The position numbers and the translations under genes were made by a program. The notes under the pieces were generated by a model, which worked only from the letters and a program-made list of their open reading frames with translations, was not told the origin of the DNA and searched no databases. Below, piece after piece: positions 16,601-25,009 of a DNA stretch of 64,000 bases. Position 1 is the stretch's first letter; every line of letters starts with the position of its first letter. The DNA comes from an uncultured Faecalicatena sp. (GTDB lineage: Bacteria; Bacillota; Clostridia; Lachnospirales; Lachnospiraceae), in contig CAOKHZ010000001.1 of assembly GCA_948468385.1 (NCBI GenBank), positions 124,001 through 188,000 of the forward strand, written 5' to 3'.

Positions 16601-19006
16601 ATGATTAAGGGAAAGAACGGGGAAAAGACGATAGAGGTGCTTGCGCCGGCAGGATCATGCGAGAGTTTAAAGGCGGCGGTGGCCGCCGGGGCGGACGCGG
16701 TTTATGCCGGTGGCCCGCGTTTTGGTGCCCGTGCTTTTGCGCAAAATTTTTCAAATGACGAGTTACTCGAAGCCATAGATTACGCCCATTTGCACGGATG
16801 TCGTTTTTACCTGACCGTTAATACCCTTCTCAAAGACGAGGAGATCTGCCAGTTGCCCGGTTTTTTGACCCCCTTGTATGAATGCGGCCTTGACGCGGTA
16901 ATCGTGCAGGACGTCGGGGTACTTAAGGTGGTGCGGGGGTGTTTTCCTGATTTGGAAGTCCATGCCAGTACGCAGATGACCATTACCGGGGAGTATGGGG
17001 CGCGATTTTTAAAACAAGCGGGCGTGGCGCGCGTAGTACCGGCCCGTGAGTTGTCCCTGCCGGAAATTCGCCGCTTAAAGGAACGAACCGGAATGGAAGT
17101 GGAATGCTTCGTACATGGCGCATTGTGTTACTGTTACTCAGGACAGTGCCTGATGAGCAGCATGATTGGCGGGCGGAGCGGCAATCGGGGGCAGTGCGCC
17201 CAACCATGCCGGCTCTCTTATCGGTCGGAGGGGAAAAGCGGGCATCTTTTAAGCCTGAAGGACATTTGCACGTTAGAGTTGATTCCTGAACTGGTTGAAG
17301 CGGGGATTGACTCGTTCAAGATCGAAGGACGCATGAAACGGCCGGAGTACGTGGCGGGGGTGACGGCGGCATACCGAAAATATACGGACTTATACTTACG
17401 ACGCGGGAAACAAGGATTTCATGTGGAGGAAGAAGACAAGGTTCGATTGTTGGATTTATATAATAGGGGAGGGTTCCACGGCGGTTATTATAGGCAGAGA
17501 AACGGGAGGGACATGGTTTCCATAAAACGTCCCGACCACGCCGGCGTGGCGGCCGTCAAAGTACGTTCGCAAAAAGGGCGTGAACTGGAAGGAATCGCCC
17601 TGACGCGGATTTCGGTCGGGGACGTGATAGACTTCGATTCTTGGAACTATACGTTCGGGGCTTCGGCGGAGAAGGGGGACGAGGTAAGGCTTTTGGCGCC
17701 AAGGCATCAAAAGGTGCCGGCAGGGCGCGTGCTTTATCGGGTCAGGAGCCAACAATTACTAGAGGAGCTTGACAAGGCATATGTTTTTGCAAAAAAACAA
17801 GAAAAAGTTTATGGAATTTTAAAGCTTTCCGTCGGAAAACCTGCTACACTAGAAGTGTCGTGCGGCGAGGTACGCGTGGAGGCATGCACTTCCTTGAACG
17901 TGGAGGCGGCGACGGGCATCCCCCTTGAAGAGGCTCGGGTGCGCAAACAGATAAGTAAGACAAACGAGACGGAATTTGTGTTTGAAAAATTGGACGTCAT
18001 GTTGGAGGGAGACGTATTTCTTCCTATGCGGCAACTTAACGAGTTGCGAAGGGACGCGTTGGCGGCTCTGGCCAGACAGATGCAAAAGGTGCACCATCGT
18101 AAGCCTTTGCCGGATTTGGAGAAGGAGGCGGCTCATCCTTTTGATGTTTCTTTTGATGGTTCAAGTCATGCAGGGGAAACCAAAGAGGAAAGCGTCCGAA
18201 GTAGGGAAAGGCTAAGCGTCCTGGTGGAAACGATGGAACAGCTGAAAGTTGTTTTAAAATTCCCCCGAGTGGAAAGAATCTATTTAGACTTTGATTTGGC
18301 CGAAGCCGGTCAGGATACGATACGAAGGTTGTGTGTCGGGGTGGCCGGTCGGACAAGTAAGATTCTTCCCAAGCTTTACGTGGCATTGCCGTTTATCGTG
18401 CGGGAGCAGGCGGCAAGGCGAATGGAGGGGCTATACGGGGCATTGACGGATGGGACGTTTGACGGAGTCTTGGCGCGCAATTATGAGAGCGTCCAGTTTT
18501 TGAAAGAGCGCGGATTTACAAAGCCCATCGTTTTGGATTCTTCACTATACGTGATGAACAAGCAGGCCATGGAGTTTTGGGGCGGGCAGAAGATTGCCGC
18601 GTTCACGCTGCCGTTTGAGTTGAACCACCACGAACTGGCGGCCCTGGACGCGGACCATTGCGAACTGGTCGTCTATGGTCGTTATCCGGTCATGATTTCG
18701 GCGCAATGTATTGAAAAGATGGTGGTGGGATGTGCCCATGAAAGTCGCTACACTCATCTTCTTGACCGTTATAAAAATCAATTTCCGGTGCGGCTGTGCT
18801 GTACAGACTGCCATAACGTGATTTATAATACGAAGCCTTTATATTTATATGACTTGACGGAAGAACTTGGCAGAATCGCCCCGCAGTGGGTTCGTTTCCA
18901 GTTTACCGTCGAGGACGGCGTCCGCACGGAAGAAGTGCTTAAATGGCACGAAGACGGAGGTTTTGAAGGGTATACGAGGGGACATTTCTACCGTGGAGTA
19001 ACATAG
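16601..19006 (+). CDS. Peptidase U32 family protein with C-terminal DUF3656-type region
   Basis: 801 residues. The N-terminal half is a U32 catalytic-type domain with APAGSCESLKAAVAAGADAVY, the cysteine cluster around CYCYSGQCLMSSMIGG and RGQCAQPCR, and the signature FKIEGRMKRPEYVA. The C-terminal half (after about residue 400) matches the extended form found in Clostridia, ending in a second barrel-like segment with LCCTDCHNVI. Members such as RlhA and TrhP act in RNA hydroxylation rather than proteolysis, so the peptidase name may mislead. It lies between zapA and a RodA/FtsW gene. Confidence 0.85.
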   Translation: MIKGKNGEKTIEVLAPAGSCESLKAAVAAGADAVYAGGPRFGARAFAQNFSNDELLEAIDYAHLHGCRFYLTVNTLLKDEEICQLPGFLTPLYECGLDAVIVQDVGVLKVVRGCFPDLEVHASTQMTITGEYGARFLKQAGVARVVPARELSLPEIRRLKERTGMEVECFVHGALCYCYSGQCLMSSMIGGRSGNRGQCAQPCRLSYRSEGKSGHLLSLKDICTLELIPELVEAGIDSFKIEGRMKRPEYVAGVTAAYRKYTDLYLRRGKQGFHVEEEDKVRLLDLYNRGGFHGGYYRQRNGRDMVSIKRPDHAGVAAVKVRSQKGRELEGIALTRISVGDVIDFDSWNYTFGASAEKGDEVRLLAPRHQKVPAGRVLYRVRSQQLLEELDKAYVFAKKQEKVYGILKLSVGKPATLEVSCGEVRVEACTSLNVEAATGIPLEEARVRKQISKTNETEFVFEKLDVMLEGDVFLPMRQLNELRRDALAALARQMQKVHHRKPLPDLEKEAAHPFDVSFDGSSHAGETKEESVRSRERLSVLVETMEQLKVVLKFPRVERIYLDFDLAEAGQDTIRRLCVGVAGRTSKILPKLYVALPFIVREQAARRMEGLYGALTDGTFDGVLARNYESVQFLKERGFTKPIVLDSSLYVMNKQAMEFWGGQKIAAFTLPFELNHHELAALDADHCELVVYGRYPVMISAQCIEKMVVGCAHESRYTHLLDRYKNQFPVRLCCTDCHNVIYNTKPLYLYDLTEELGRIAPQWVRFQFTVEDGVRTEEVLKWHEDGGFEGYTRGHFYRGVT

Positions 19007-19020
19007 GAGTTTGTGAACGA

Positions 19021-20439
19021 ATGGTTAATATTATCGTGGAATTGGCTAAATATGTCATTATCATATTGATGGGCGCTTACACCTTTTCTTGTTTCTCGGT
19101 TTTCGTCCAGAAAGAGGAACGAGACGAGAAACGAGTGTTGCTTCGTCAGAACATTTTGATGTTCGGCGTCCACTTTGTGGCTTACGCGGTCTTGTATTTA
19201 AAGACCGAGGAGCGGCGCATGCTTGTTTTTTATTTGGCACAAGTCGTGTTCCTTGCCGCCGTGGTCATATTAAATAACGTGATTTATCCCAACGTCTCCC
19301 GTTTGGTCGTGAACAATATGTGCATGTTGCTTTGTGTCGGCTTTATCATACTTGGTAGATTGTCCTTTGGCAGTGCGGTCAAGCAATTCGTGTTTGCCGT
19401 GTTGGGCTCCATCATCGGGCTGGTGGTGCCGGTTATCATCCGTAAAGTGAAAATATTGACGGACATGACCTACGTTTACGCCGGAGCCGGCTTTATGGCG
19501 TTGGCCGTCGTGGCGGTATTCGCCGTGAGTTCGGGCGGGGCCAAGCTGGGATTCGAGATTGCCGGGTTTGGCATCCAGCCTTCCGAGTTCGTGAAGATTT
19601 TGTTCGTGTTTTTCGTGGCATCCAGCCTGCGTGGCGATACCAGCTTTAAACGGGTGGTCATTACGACGATGATTGCGGCAGCGCATGTGCTGATACTGGT
19701 GCTTTCCACGGATTTGGGGGCGGCCTTGATTTTCTTCGTCGTCTACCTGGTCATGTTGTACGTGGCGACCAGGCAGCCTCTGTACGCGGTGGCGGGACTT
19801 GGGGCGGGCAGCGTGGCGGCAGTGGCGGGCTACCACTTGTTTTCCCACATCAAGGTGCGTGTCTCTATCTGGCAGGATCCTTTTGCTTCTTATAGCGAAG
19901 GCGGATACCAGATTGCACAATCATTGTTCGCCATTGGCACGGGAAGCTGGTTTGGCATGGGACTTTGTCAGGGAAGTCCGGAACTCATCCCCGTGCGCGA
20001 GACGGACTTCGTGTTCGCGGCGATTTCGGAGGAGCTTGGCTTGATATTCGCCCTCTGCCTGATTCTGATTTGCGTCAGTTGCTACGTGATGTTTTTAAAC
20101 ATCGCGATGGAAATCCGCAACCAGTTTTACAAGCTGGTCGCGTTGGGACTGGGGACGTGTTATGTTTTCCAAGTGTTTTTGACAATCGGGGGCGTGACCA
20201 AGTTCATCCCGATGACCGGAGTGACATTGCCGCTCGTAAGCTATGGCGGCAGTTCCTTGTTGAGCACCATGATTATGTTCGGCATCATACAAGGGTTGTA
20301 CATTATCAGGGAAGACGAAGAAAAGAAAGATAGGACAAGGGAGAGAAAGGAAAATCATGGCGTGGGAAGAACTGCAGACAGGAAGGCCAAAAAGACAAAA
20401 GGAAATTTCGAGGAAATCCCAAAACAAAGAGTTCGCTAG
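19021..20439 (+). CDS. FtsW/RodA/SpoVE family peptidoglycan glycosyltransferase
   Basis: 472 residues, multi-pass membrane protein. An N-terminal membrane part of about 160 residues precedes the SEDS core with FGIQPSEFVKILFV, STDLGAALIFF, the long loop containing DPF, QSLFAIGTGSWFGMGL, ETDFVFAAISEELG and GVTLPLVSYGGSS. SEDS proteins polymerise lipid II and work with a class B transpeptidase. That partner is encoded next and overlaps by 83 bp in another frame, strong evidence of a cognate pair. RodA, FtsW and SpoVE cannot be told apart from this alone. Confidence 0.9.
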   Translation: MVNIIVELAKYVIIILMGAYTFSCFSVFVQKEERDEKRVLLRQNILMFGVHFVAYAVLYLKTEERRMLVFYLAQVVFLAAVVILNNVIYPNVSRLVVNNMCMLLCVGFIILGRLSFGSAVKQFVFAVLGSIIGLVVPVIIRKVKILTDMTYVYAGAGFMALAVVAVFAVSSGGAKLGFEIAGFGIQPSEFVKILFVFFVASSLRGDTSFKRVVITTMIAAAHVLILVLSTDLGAALIFFVVYLVMLYVATRQPLYAVAGLGAGSVAAVAGYHLFSHIKVRVSIWQDPFASYSEGGYQIAQSLFAIGTGSWFGMGLCQGSPELIPVRETDFVFAAISEELGLIFALCLILICVSCYVMFLNIAMEIRNQFYKLVALGLGTCYVFQVFLTIGGVTKFIPMTGVTLPLVSYGGSSLLSTMIMFGIIQGLYIIREDEEKKDRTRERKENHGVGRTADRKAKKTKGNFEEIPKQRVR

Positions 20440-21829
20440 AGTGACCTATTTTTTCGTGTTTCTGTTTTTGGCACTGATGATTTACCTGGTATATTTCAAC
20501 ACGGTACAAGCCAGGGACATTATCAACAGCCCTTATAATGAACGGCAGGACAATTTTGCCGACCGTGTCATTCGCGGGGCGATTACCGACCGGAACGGAA
20601 ACGTGCTGGCAGAAACGCAAGTGCTGGAGGATGGAACGGAAGTTCGCCACTACCCCCAGGGGGCGTTGTTCGCCCACGTGGTCGGGTACAGCAGTCAGGA
20701 GTTTGGAAAGACGGGGCTGGAATCGGTGGGCAATTTTAACTTGTTGACATCGAACGCCTTTTTCGTGGAAAAAATACGGAATGAATTTCAAAATCAGAAA
20801 AATAGGGGCGACACGCTCGTAACCACCTTAGACCTCCCAATGCAACAGGCCGCGTCCGACGCCTTGGGGGACAACAAGGGAGCCGTCTTTGTGATGGAAG
20901 CCTCGACCGGAAAGATTTTGGTCATGCTCTCGAAGCCCTCTTATGACCCAAACGAGGTGGAAGAGTTGTGGTACGTATTAAATTCGGACGAGGAAAATTC
21001 ACCGTTCCTCAACCGGGTGACGCAAGGACTGTACGCGCCCGGGTCGACGTTTAAAATCGTCACGGCGCTGGAATATATGCGGGAGAACGCGGATTATGCG
21101 AATTATTCCTTTGATTGTACGGGAACGTTCGAGCATCAGAATTTCGTCATGACGTGCTGGACCAAGTCCGCGCAGGGACTTTTGGATTTGCGCGGGTCAT
21201 TCGCCCAGTCATGTAACTGTTCTTTTGCCAACATCGCGCTGACCCTTGACCGGACGGCTTACCGTGATACTGCCGAGGAATTGTTGTTTAACAAAAAACT
21301 GCCGTCTTTGCTCGATTATTCCAAGAGCTCTTTCGTGGTGACGGAAAACACGGGTGACGCGGAACTGATGATGACCGCCATGGGGCAGGGAAATACGCTG
21401 GCCAGCCCTTATCACATGGGACTTATATGCGCGGCGATTGCAAACGGCGGAACGCTGATGGAACCATATTTGGTAGACAAAGTCACGAACTACACGGGTA
21501 CGGAAATCAGTAAAAACGTGCCACAAAGCTATCGCAGGCTGATGAGCGTACAGGAGGCGGCGCAATTGAAGGATTACATGTGCGCGGTCGTGAGCGAAGG
21601 GACGGCGACGGCACTAGGCCAGGGCGGCTATAGCGTGGCTGGCAAGACGGGTACGGCGGAGTATAGCCTGGTTGACGGGGAAAAGATGCATTCCTGGTTC
21701 GTCGGTTTTACCAACGTGGACAATCCGGAACTGGTAATCTGCGTCACGGTAGAAGGGTATGACGGAAATGCGTCCGCGTTGGCGGTTCCGATTGCCAAGC
21801 AGGTATTGGATGCGTATTACAACAAATGA
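20357..21829 (+). CDS. Class B penicillin-binding protein (peptidoglycan transpeptidase)
   Basis: 490 residues. A cytoplasmic tail and one membrane anchor (about residues 29-47) precede a dimerisation region (RGAITDRNGNVLAET) and the transpeptidase domain. Catalytic motifs are S230-TF-K, S285-C-N and K430-TG. It crosslinks peptidoglycan made by the SEDS partner. The start overlaps the SEDS gene by 83 bp with GAGAAAGGA upstream. Size and form resemble the PbpA type of penicillin-binding protein. Its neighbours suggest elongation, division or sporulation; which of these is not resolved. Confidence 0.92.
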   Translation: MAWEELQTGRPKRQKEISRKSQNKEFARVTYFFVFLFLALMIYLVYFNTVQARDIINSPYNERQDNFADRVIRGAITDRNGNVLAETQVLEDGTEVRHYPQGALFAHVVGYSSQEFGKTGLESVGNFNLLTSNAFFVEKIRNEFQNQKNRGDTLVTTLDLPMQQAASDALGDNKGAVFVMEASTGKILVMLSKPSYDPNEVEELWYVLNSDEENSPFLNRVTQGLYAPGSTFKIVTALEYMRENADYANYSFDCTGTFEHQNFVMTCWTKSAQGLLDLRGSFAQSCNCSFANIALTLDRTAYRDTAEELLFNKKLPSLLDYSKSSFVVTENTGDAELMMTAMGQGNTLASPYHMGLICAAIANGGTLMEPYLVDKVTNYTGTEISKNVPQSYRRLMSVQEAAQLKDYMCAVVSEGTATALGQGGYSVAGKTGTAEYSLVDGEKMHSWFVGFTNVDNPELVICVTVEGYDGNASALAVPIAKQVLDAYYNK

Positions 21830-21881
21830 TGCATTTTGTTCGTTCGCCGTAAAATATTATGACAGACAAGGTGAGGGTAAG

Positions 21882-22223
21882 ATGAGGATCAAATGTTTTT
21901 GTGATTTATATGTGAGTGAAGAGTTGAAAGACAAAAAAGAACAAGTCTTGGAACGGTTGATGGATACATCTTCCTTTCATATGCCGGTGTTTGTCCTTAC
22001 GCTGACAAGGGGAGAACAAAATCAAATGGAATTTTTTTCTTCCGTACTTTTGAGACAACCGTATTATGAAGACAAGGAAATTTTCGTGGTGGGACTGGCA
22101 GGGAGTTATTTCACCGCCGCGGAACTGGTGAAACAGATTACGTGCGAGGTGCTTGAAAAGACCGGTGACACAAAAATTCGCGAATATATTTTGGAACGGC
22201 AAAGAGTTTTCGAGGAAAGCTGA
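21882..22223 (+). CDS. Conserved hypothetical protein, 113 residues
   Basis: Starts MRIKCFCDLYVSEELKDKK and has no recognisable motif, signal peptide or membrane helix. The sequence looks globular, with a hydrophobic core and a helical, charged C-terminus. I chose the ATG at 21882 over an upstream in-frame one at 21759, which lies inside the penicillin-binding protein gene. It sits between the wall-synthesis pair and the DUF2953-gerW pair, a position consistent with a sporulation or envelope role, but no function can be assigned. Confidence 0.7.
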   Translation: MRIKCFCDLYVSEELKDKKEQVLERLMDTSSFHMPVFVLTLTRGEQNQMEFFSSVLLRQPYYEDKEIFVVGLAGSYFTAAELVKQITCEVLEKTGDTKIREYILERQRVFEES

Positions 22224-22242
22224 ACAAAGCAGGAGGTTACAA

Positions 22243-23349
22243 ATGCATATCCTATTTTTGATATTAAAAATCATCGGTTGGATTCTTTTGGTGGTTCTTG
22301 GCTTGATCGTGCTGACGGTGTTCCTGGTTTTGTTAACACCCCTCAGATACCAGGTTCGGGCAAAATGCGACGGGGACGTGTCAAGTTTGTCGGCCGAGGC
22401 GGACTTTTCCGTATTCTTTCGACTCGTTCGAGCCTCCGTTTGCTACGTGGATCAGAAGCTTTCGTGGCAGCTTCGACTGGCCTGGAAAAAGTTTTCCAGC
22501 GAACCGACGCATGTGGATGAGCAGACACGACAAGCCGAGACCGCGGCTGAGCGCGCCACGATATCGTCTTTCGAAAAAGCTTCGGAAAGTTCAAAAGACG
22601 TCGCGCAGAAAAGCATTGTCAAGGCCGAAGCCGCAGATGTGGTTTGGGAAGACGGCAACGAACCGGAGTCAGAGCTTGGTCAAAAGCAGGAAGCGGAACA
22701 AGATCAGGAACCAGAGCATGAGCAGGAACCGGAGCATGAGCAGGAACCGGAACATGAGCAGGAATCGGAGCATGAGCCGCAATGCGAACCAAAGAACAAA
22801 CAAAGCACGGTTCAGAAGCAGGAAGTTCGCGCCGAGCTTCCCCCGCCGAAAGAGCCGGAGAAACCCAAACAGAAGGAACCCAAACAGAAAGAATCTTTAT
22901 TCGCGAAAATAAGCGGCCTCGTGGAAAAGTTAAAATGTACATTTGAGGAAATCTGTGGTAAAATGGAGACGTTACAGAAGAAAAAGGACGTTCTCGTGGA
23001 CTTTATCACGGACGACTCGCACGTTGGCGCTTTAAAGAAGATACTATATGAGACAAAAAAACTGTTCCGGCGATTATTGCCGAAAAAATTTCAGGTGGAC
23101 ATCCATTTCGGCTTCGAGGATCCATCGTTGACGGGCAGGGTATTGGCTGGCATTAGCATGGTCTATCCGACGATTTGCGAACACGCGAACATCCGTCCCG
23201 ATTTTCAGCAGAGGGTTCTGGAAGGAAGCGTGTTCGTGAAAGGACGAGTCAGGGCATGTATTTTTGCCGCCATGTTATGCAACTTGTTGTTAAATGCAAA
23301 CTGCAGGCGCACGTTGCTGGATGTCAAAAACTTCAGCTTGGACGTTTGA
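22243..23349 (+). CDS. DUF2953 family membrane-anchored protein with acidic repeat insert
   Basis: 368 residues. One strong N-terminal membrane helix (about residues 2-26) is followed by LLTPLRYQV, typical of DUF2953. The middle third is low complexity, with a Gln-Glu-Pro-Glu-His-Glu repeat (four 18-bp units) and Lys/Pro-rich sequence; the conserved domain resumes with VDIHFGFEDPSLTGR. The family travels with gerW (YtfJ) in spore formers, as here. I chose the ATG at 22243, 7 nt after AGGAGG, over an upstream in-frame start at 22153. Confidence 0.85.
   Translation: MHILFLILKIIGWILLVVLGLIVLTVFLVLLTPLRYQVRAKCDGDVSSLSAEADFSVFFRLVRASVCYVDQKLSWQLRLAWKKFSSEPTHVDEQTRQAETAAERATISSFEKASESSKDVAQKSIVKAEAADVVWEDGNEPESELGQKQEAEQDQEPEHEQEPEHEQEPEHEQESEHEPQCEPKNKQSTVQKQEVRAELPPPKEPEKPKQKEPKQKESLFAKISGLVEKLKCTFEEICGKMETLQKKKDVLVDFITDDSHVGALKKILYETKKLFRRLLPKKFQVDIHFGFEDPSLTGRVLAGISMVYPTICEHANIRPDFQQRVLEGSVFVKGRVRACIFAAMLCNLLLNANCRRTLLDVKNFSLDV
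22705..22776 (+). repeat. Four tandem 18-bp coding repeats (QEPEHE)
   Basis: Units resembling caggaaccggagcatgag occur at 22705, 22723, 22741 and 22759 with one or two substitutions each. They encode the hexapeptide QEPEHE or QESEHE in the DUF2953 protein linker. Whole-codon unit length means copy-number changes would keep the frame. Confidence 0.9.
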
Positions 23350-23431
23350 ATATTTTGCCGCTTGCTTTCTGTGATATGCGGTATTCATATGAAGTACTAT
23401 ACAATTATTAAATTTCAGGAGGAAACAAAAA

Positions 23432-23824
23432 ATGGTAGGAACGAATAGTCTGGCAAGTACGGTAGAGGCATTGTTTAAGGGAATGGACGGCATCGTGTCC
23501 ACGAAGACCGTCGTGGGAGACGCGATCAAGGTCGACAACGTGACCATCCTCCCGCTGATTGACGTATCTTTCGGCATAGGTGCCGGGGAGTTTGACGGGG
23601 AAAAGAAAGAGAAGGGCGGCGGCGGACTTGGGGGAAAGATTACGCCAAGTTCCGTGCTGGTCATCAAAGACGGAAACGCGCGCCTCGTCAACATCAAGAA
23701 CCAGGATACAATCACCAAGCTTTTGGACATGGTGCCGGAGCTGCTTGACAAGTTCACGACGCCCAAGGAAGACAAAGTGACAGAAAGCGACGTGTCTGAG
23801 ATGCTTGACTCCGTCGAAAAGTAG
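23432..23824 (+). CDS. gerW: GerW family sporulation protein (YtfJ)
   Basis: 130 residues. The family is a small forespore-expressed protein needed for normal germination responses in Bacillus. Diagnostic features: NSLASTVEALFKGMDGIVSTKTVVGD at the N-terminus, ILPLIDVSFGIGAGEF, a glycine-rich stretch KGGGGLGGKITPSSVLVI, and the C-terminal helix VPELLDKF. AGGAGG precedes the ATG. It follows DUF2953 as in other spore formers. Confidence 0.9.
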   Translation: MVGTNSLASTVEALFKGMDGIVSTKTVVGDAIKVDNVTILPLIDVSFGIGAGEFDGEKKEKGGGGLGGKITPSSVLVIKDGNARLVNIKNQDTITKLLDMVPELLDKFTTPKEDKVTESDVSEMLDSVEK

Positions 23825-23899
23825 ACAGAATCATTTTCGTCGTTTTTGCATATCATGATATTATAACGTGGAAATGGACGAAAGCGATGGACAGTATCT

Positions 23900-24040
23900 A
23901 TGAAACGAGTGGTTGGTTTTGCCCTGCTGTGTGCCGGAAGCGGGATGCTGTGTATTTTGATGATACCGGTGACGTCCTTCCTGCGGGTGATTTTGTTAAT
24001 TGGATGCATAGCGGCAGGGTACGTGTTATTTTGTAAATGA
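23900..24040 (+). CDS. Small hydrophobic membrane protein, 46 residues
   Basis: MKRVVGFALLCAGSGMLCILMI and the rest are almost entirely hydrophobic, enough for one or two membrane helices, with a glycine in mid-helix and ending YVLFCK. Short proteins with this pattern are common in Lachnospiraceae genomes, in my recollection. The ribosome binding site is weak (GATGGA). It follows gerW by 75 bp. Function unknown. Confidence 0.5.
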   Translation: MKRVVGFALLCAGSGMLCILMIPVTSFLRVILLIGCIAAGYVLFCK

Positions 24041-24042
24041 TT

Positions 24043-24167
24043 GTTATAAGTTAAGCCCGCGTCAACGTGGGAACTTGTAAGAAATGATTATCATCTACGA
24101 GAACGGCATGTGGATGGGTGGTAGAGGGCGTGTCACCGCCCAGGATGTCGTTACTATTAAAAAATAA
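24043..24167 (+). other. Structured intergenic segment with a doubtful 27-codon frame
   Basis: ttataagtt (24043-24051) pairs with aacttgtaa around an inner stem cccgcg/cgtggg, forming a near-continuous hairpin. A second hairpin gggcg/cgccc lies near 24126-24141. A 27-codon frame (24084-24167, MIIIYENGMWMGG...) lacks a good ribosome binding site. The segment may be the 3' end of the gerW transcript or a small RNA ending at the terminator at 24178. Confidence 0.3.
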
Positions 24168-24177
24168 GAAAAAGAAA

Positions 24178-24210
24178 AAAGACTCGGTATCATTTTGATA
24201 TGGAGTCTTT
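24178..24210. terminator. Terminator after rpmB, probably bidirectional
   Basis: aaagactc (24178-24185) pairs with gagtcttt (24203-24210) with an inner tatca/tgata extension. A long A-run on the plus strand gives the T-tail for the minus-strand rpmB transcript; the other side is moderately T-rich. Confidence 0.8.
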
Positions 24211-24261
24211 CACTTTTGTTTGATTGAGTTTCGAATCATGCGCGCCGTATGGCACCTGCCT

Positions 24262-24447
24262 TTACGCACGTTCCACGCGGCCGGATCTTAAGCAAGACGT
24301 GCATACGTACATCTTCTTGGAACCGCCTTCCGTCTTCACACGTACGGACTTGATATTCGATCTCCACATTTTGGGTGATTTTCTATTAGAGTGACTTACG
24401 TTGTTTCCAAAATGGACACTCTTTTCACAAATAGCGCATTTAGCCAT
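24262..24447 (-). CDS. rpmB: 50S ribosomal protein L28
   Basis: 61 residues beginning MAKCAICEKSVHFGNNVSHSNRKS, a clear L28 with the basic RKSPKMWRSN region and two CxxC pairs (CAIC and CTSC), so the zinc-binding form. Two consecutive ATG codons exist; I chose the second, 7 nt from AGGAGG, because family members start MAKC. It is transcribed alone, away from asp23. Confidence 0.97.
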   Translation of the reverse strand: MAKCAICEKSVHFGNNVSHSNRKSPKMWRSNIKSVRVKTEGGSKKMYVCTSCLRSGRVERA

Positions 24448-24500
24448 CATTGCACCTCCTAACAATCTGAAATCGTCCTCGCGGACTCACAACACTAAGT

Positions 24501-24529
24501 ATTCTATCAGAAAGAAAGGGTGAATGCAA
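24501..24529 (-). promoter_or_regulatory. Sigma-A promoter of rpmB
   Basis: On the minus strand TTGCAT (24529-24524) and TAGAAT (24506-24501) are separated by 17 nt. It is divergent from the asp23 promoter about 30 bp away. Confidence 0.7.
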
Positions 24530-24557
24530 GAGTTTTTTATAATTCTGACTAATTTTC

Positions 24558-24586
24558 TTGCAATGTTTGGAAGAAAATAGTATACT
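24558..24586 (+). promoter_or_regulatory. Sigma-A promoter of asp23-fakA-recG
   Basis: TTGCAA (24558-24563) and TATACT (24581-24586) with a 17-nt spacer, 50 nt before the asp23 start. Confidence 0.7.
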
Positions 24587-24635
24587 GTATTAGAAAATTT
24601 CTGCCAAAAACCATTTAGAATGGAGGGAATATAGG

Positions 24636-24995
24636 ATGAAAGGTAGTATGAGCACAGATTTGGGCATGATAACCATCAGCCCGGAAGTCATTGCCAAGTA
24701 TGCGGGTTCCGTCGCCGTGGAGTGTTTTGGAATCGTCGGCATGGCGGCCGTCAACATGAAAGACGGGCTTGTCCGGCTTTTGAAAAAAGAGAGCCTGACC
24801 CATGGCATTCACATGGAGATTACAAATGACAATGAGATTACGTTGGATTTCCATGTGATCGTTTCCTACGGGGTGAACATCCTTTCGGTTTCGGACAACC
24901 TGGTGAACAATGTCAAGTACAAGGTAGAGGAATTCACCGGCATGAAAGTGGAAAAAATCAACATCTTCGTCGAAGGTGTAAGAGTGATTGATTAA
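24636..24995 (+). CDS. Asp23/Gls24 family protein (YloU-like)
   Basis: 119 residues. The Asp23 fold is recognisable from GMITISPEVIAKYAGSVAVE, CFGIVGMA and the C-terminal VEKINIFVEGVRV. YloU-type proteins are small cytoplasmic or membrane-associated factors, found next to the fatty acid kinase gene as in Bacillus. The fakA start lies 15 bp downstream. Cellular role is still poorly defined. Confidence 0.9.
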   Translation: MKGSMSTDLGMITISPEVIAKYAGSVAVECFGIVGMAAVNMKDGLVRLLKKESLTHGIHMEITNDNEITLDFHVIVSYGVNILSVSDNLVNNVKYKVEEFTGMKVEKINIFVEGVRVID

Positions 24996-25009
24996 GGAGG
25001 ATAATTATC

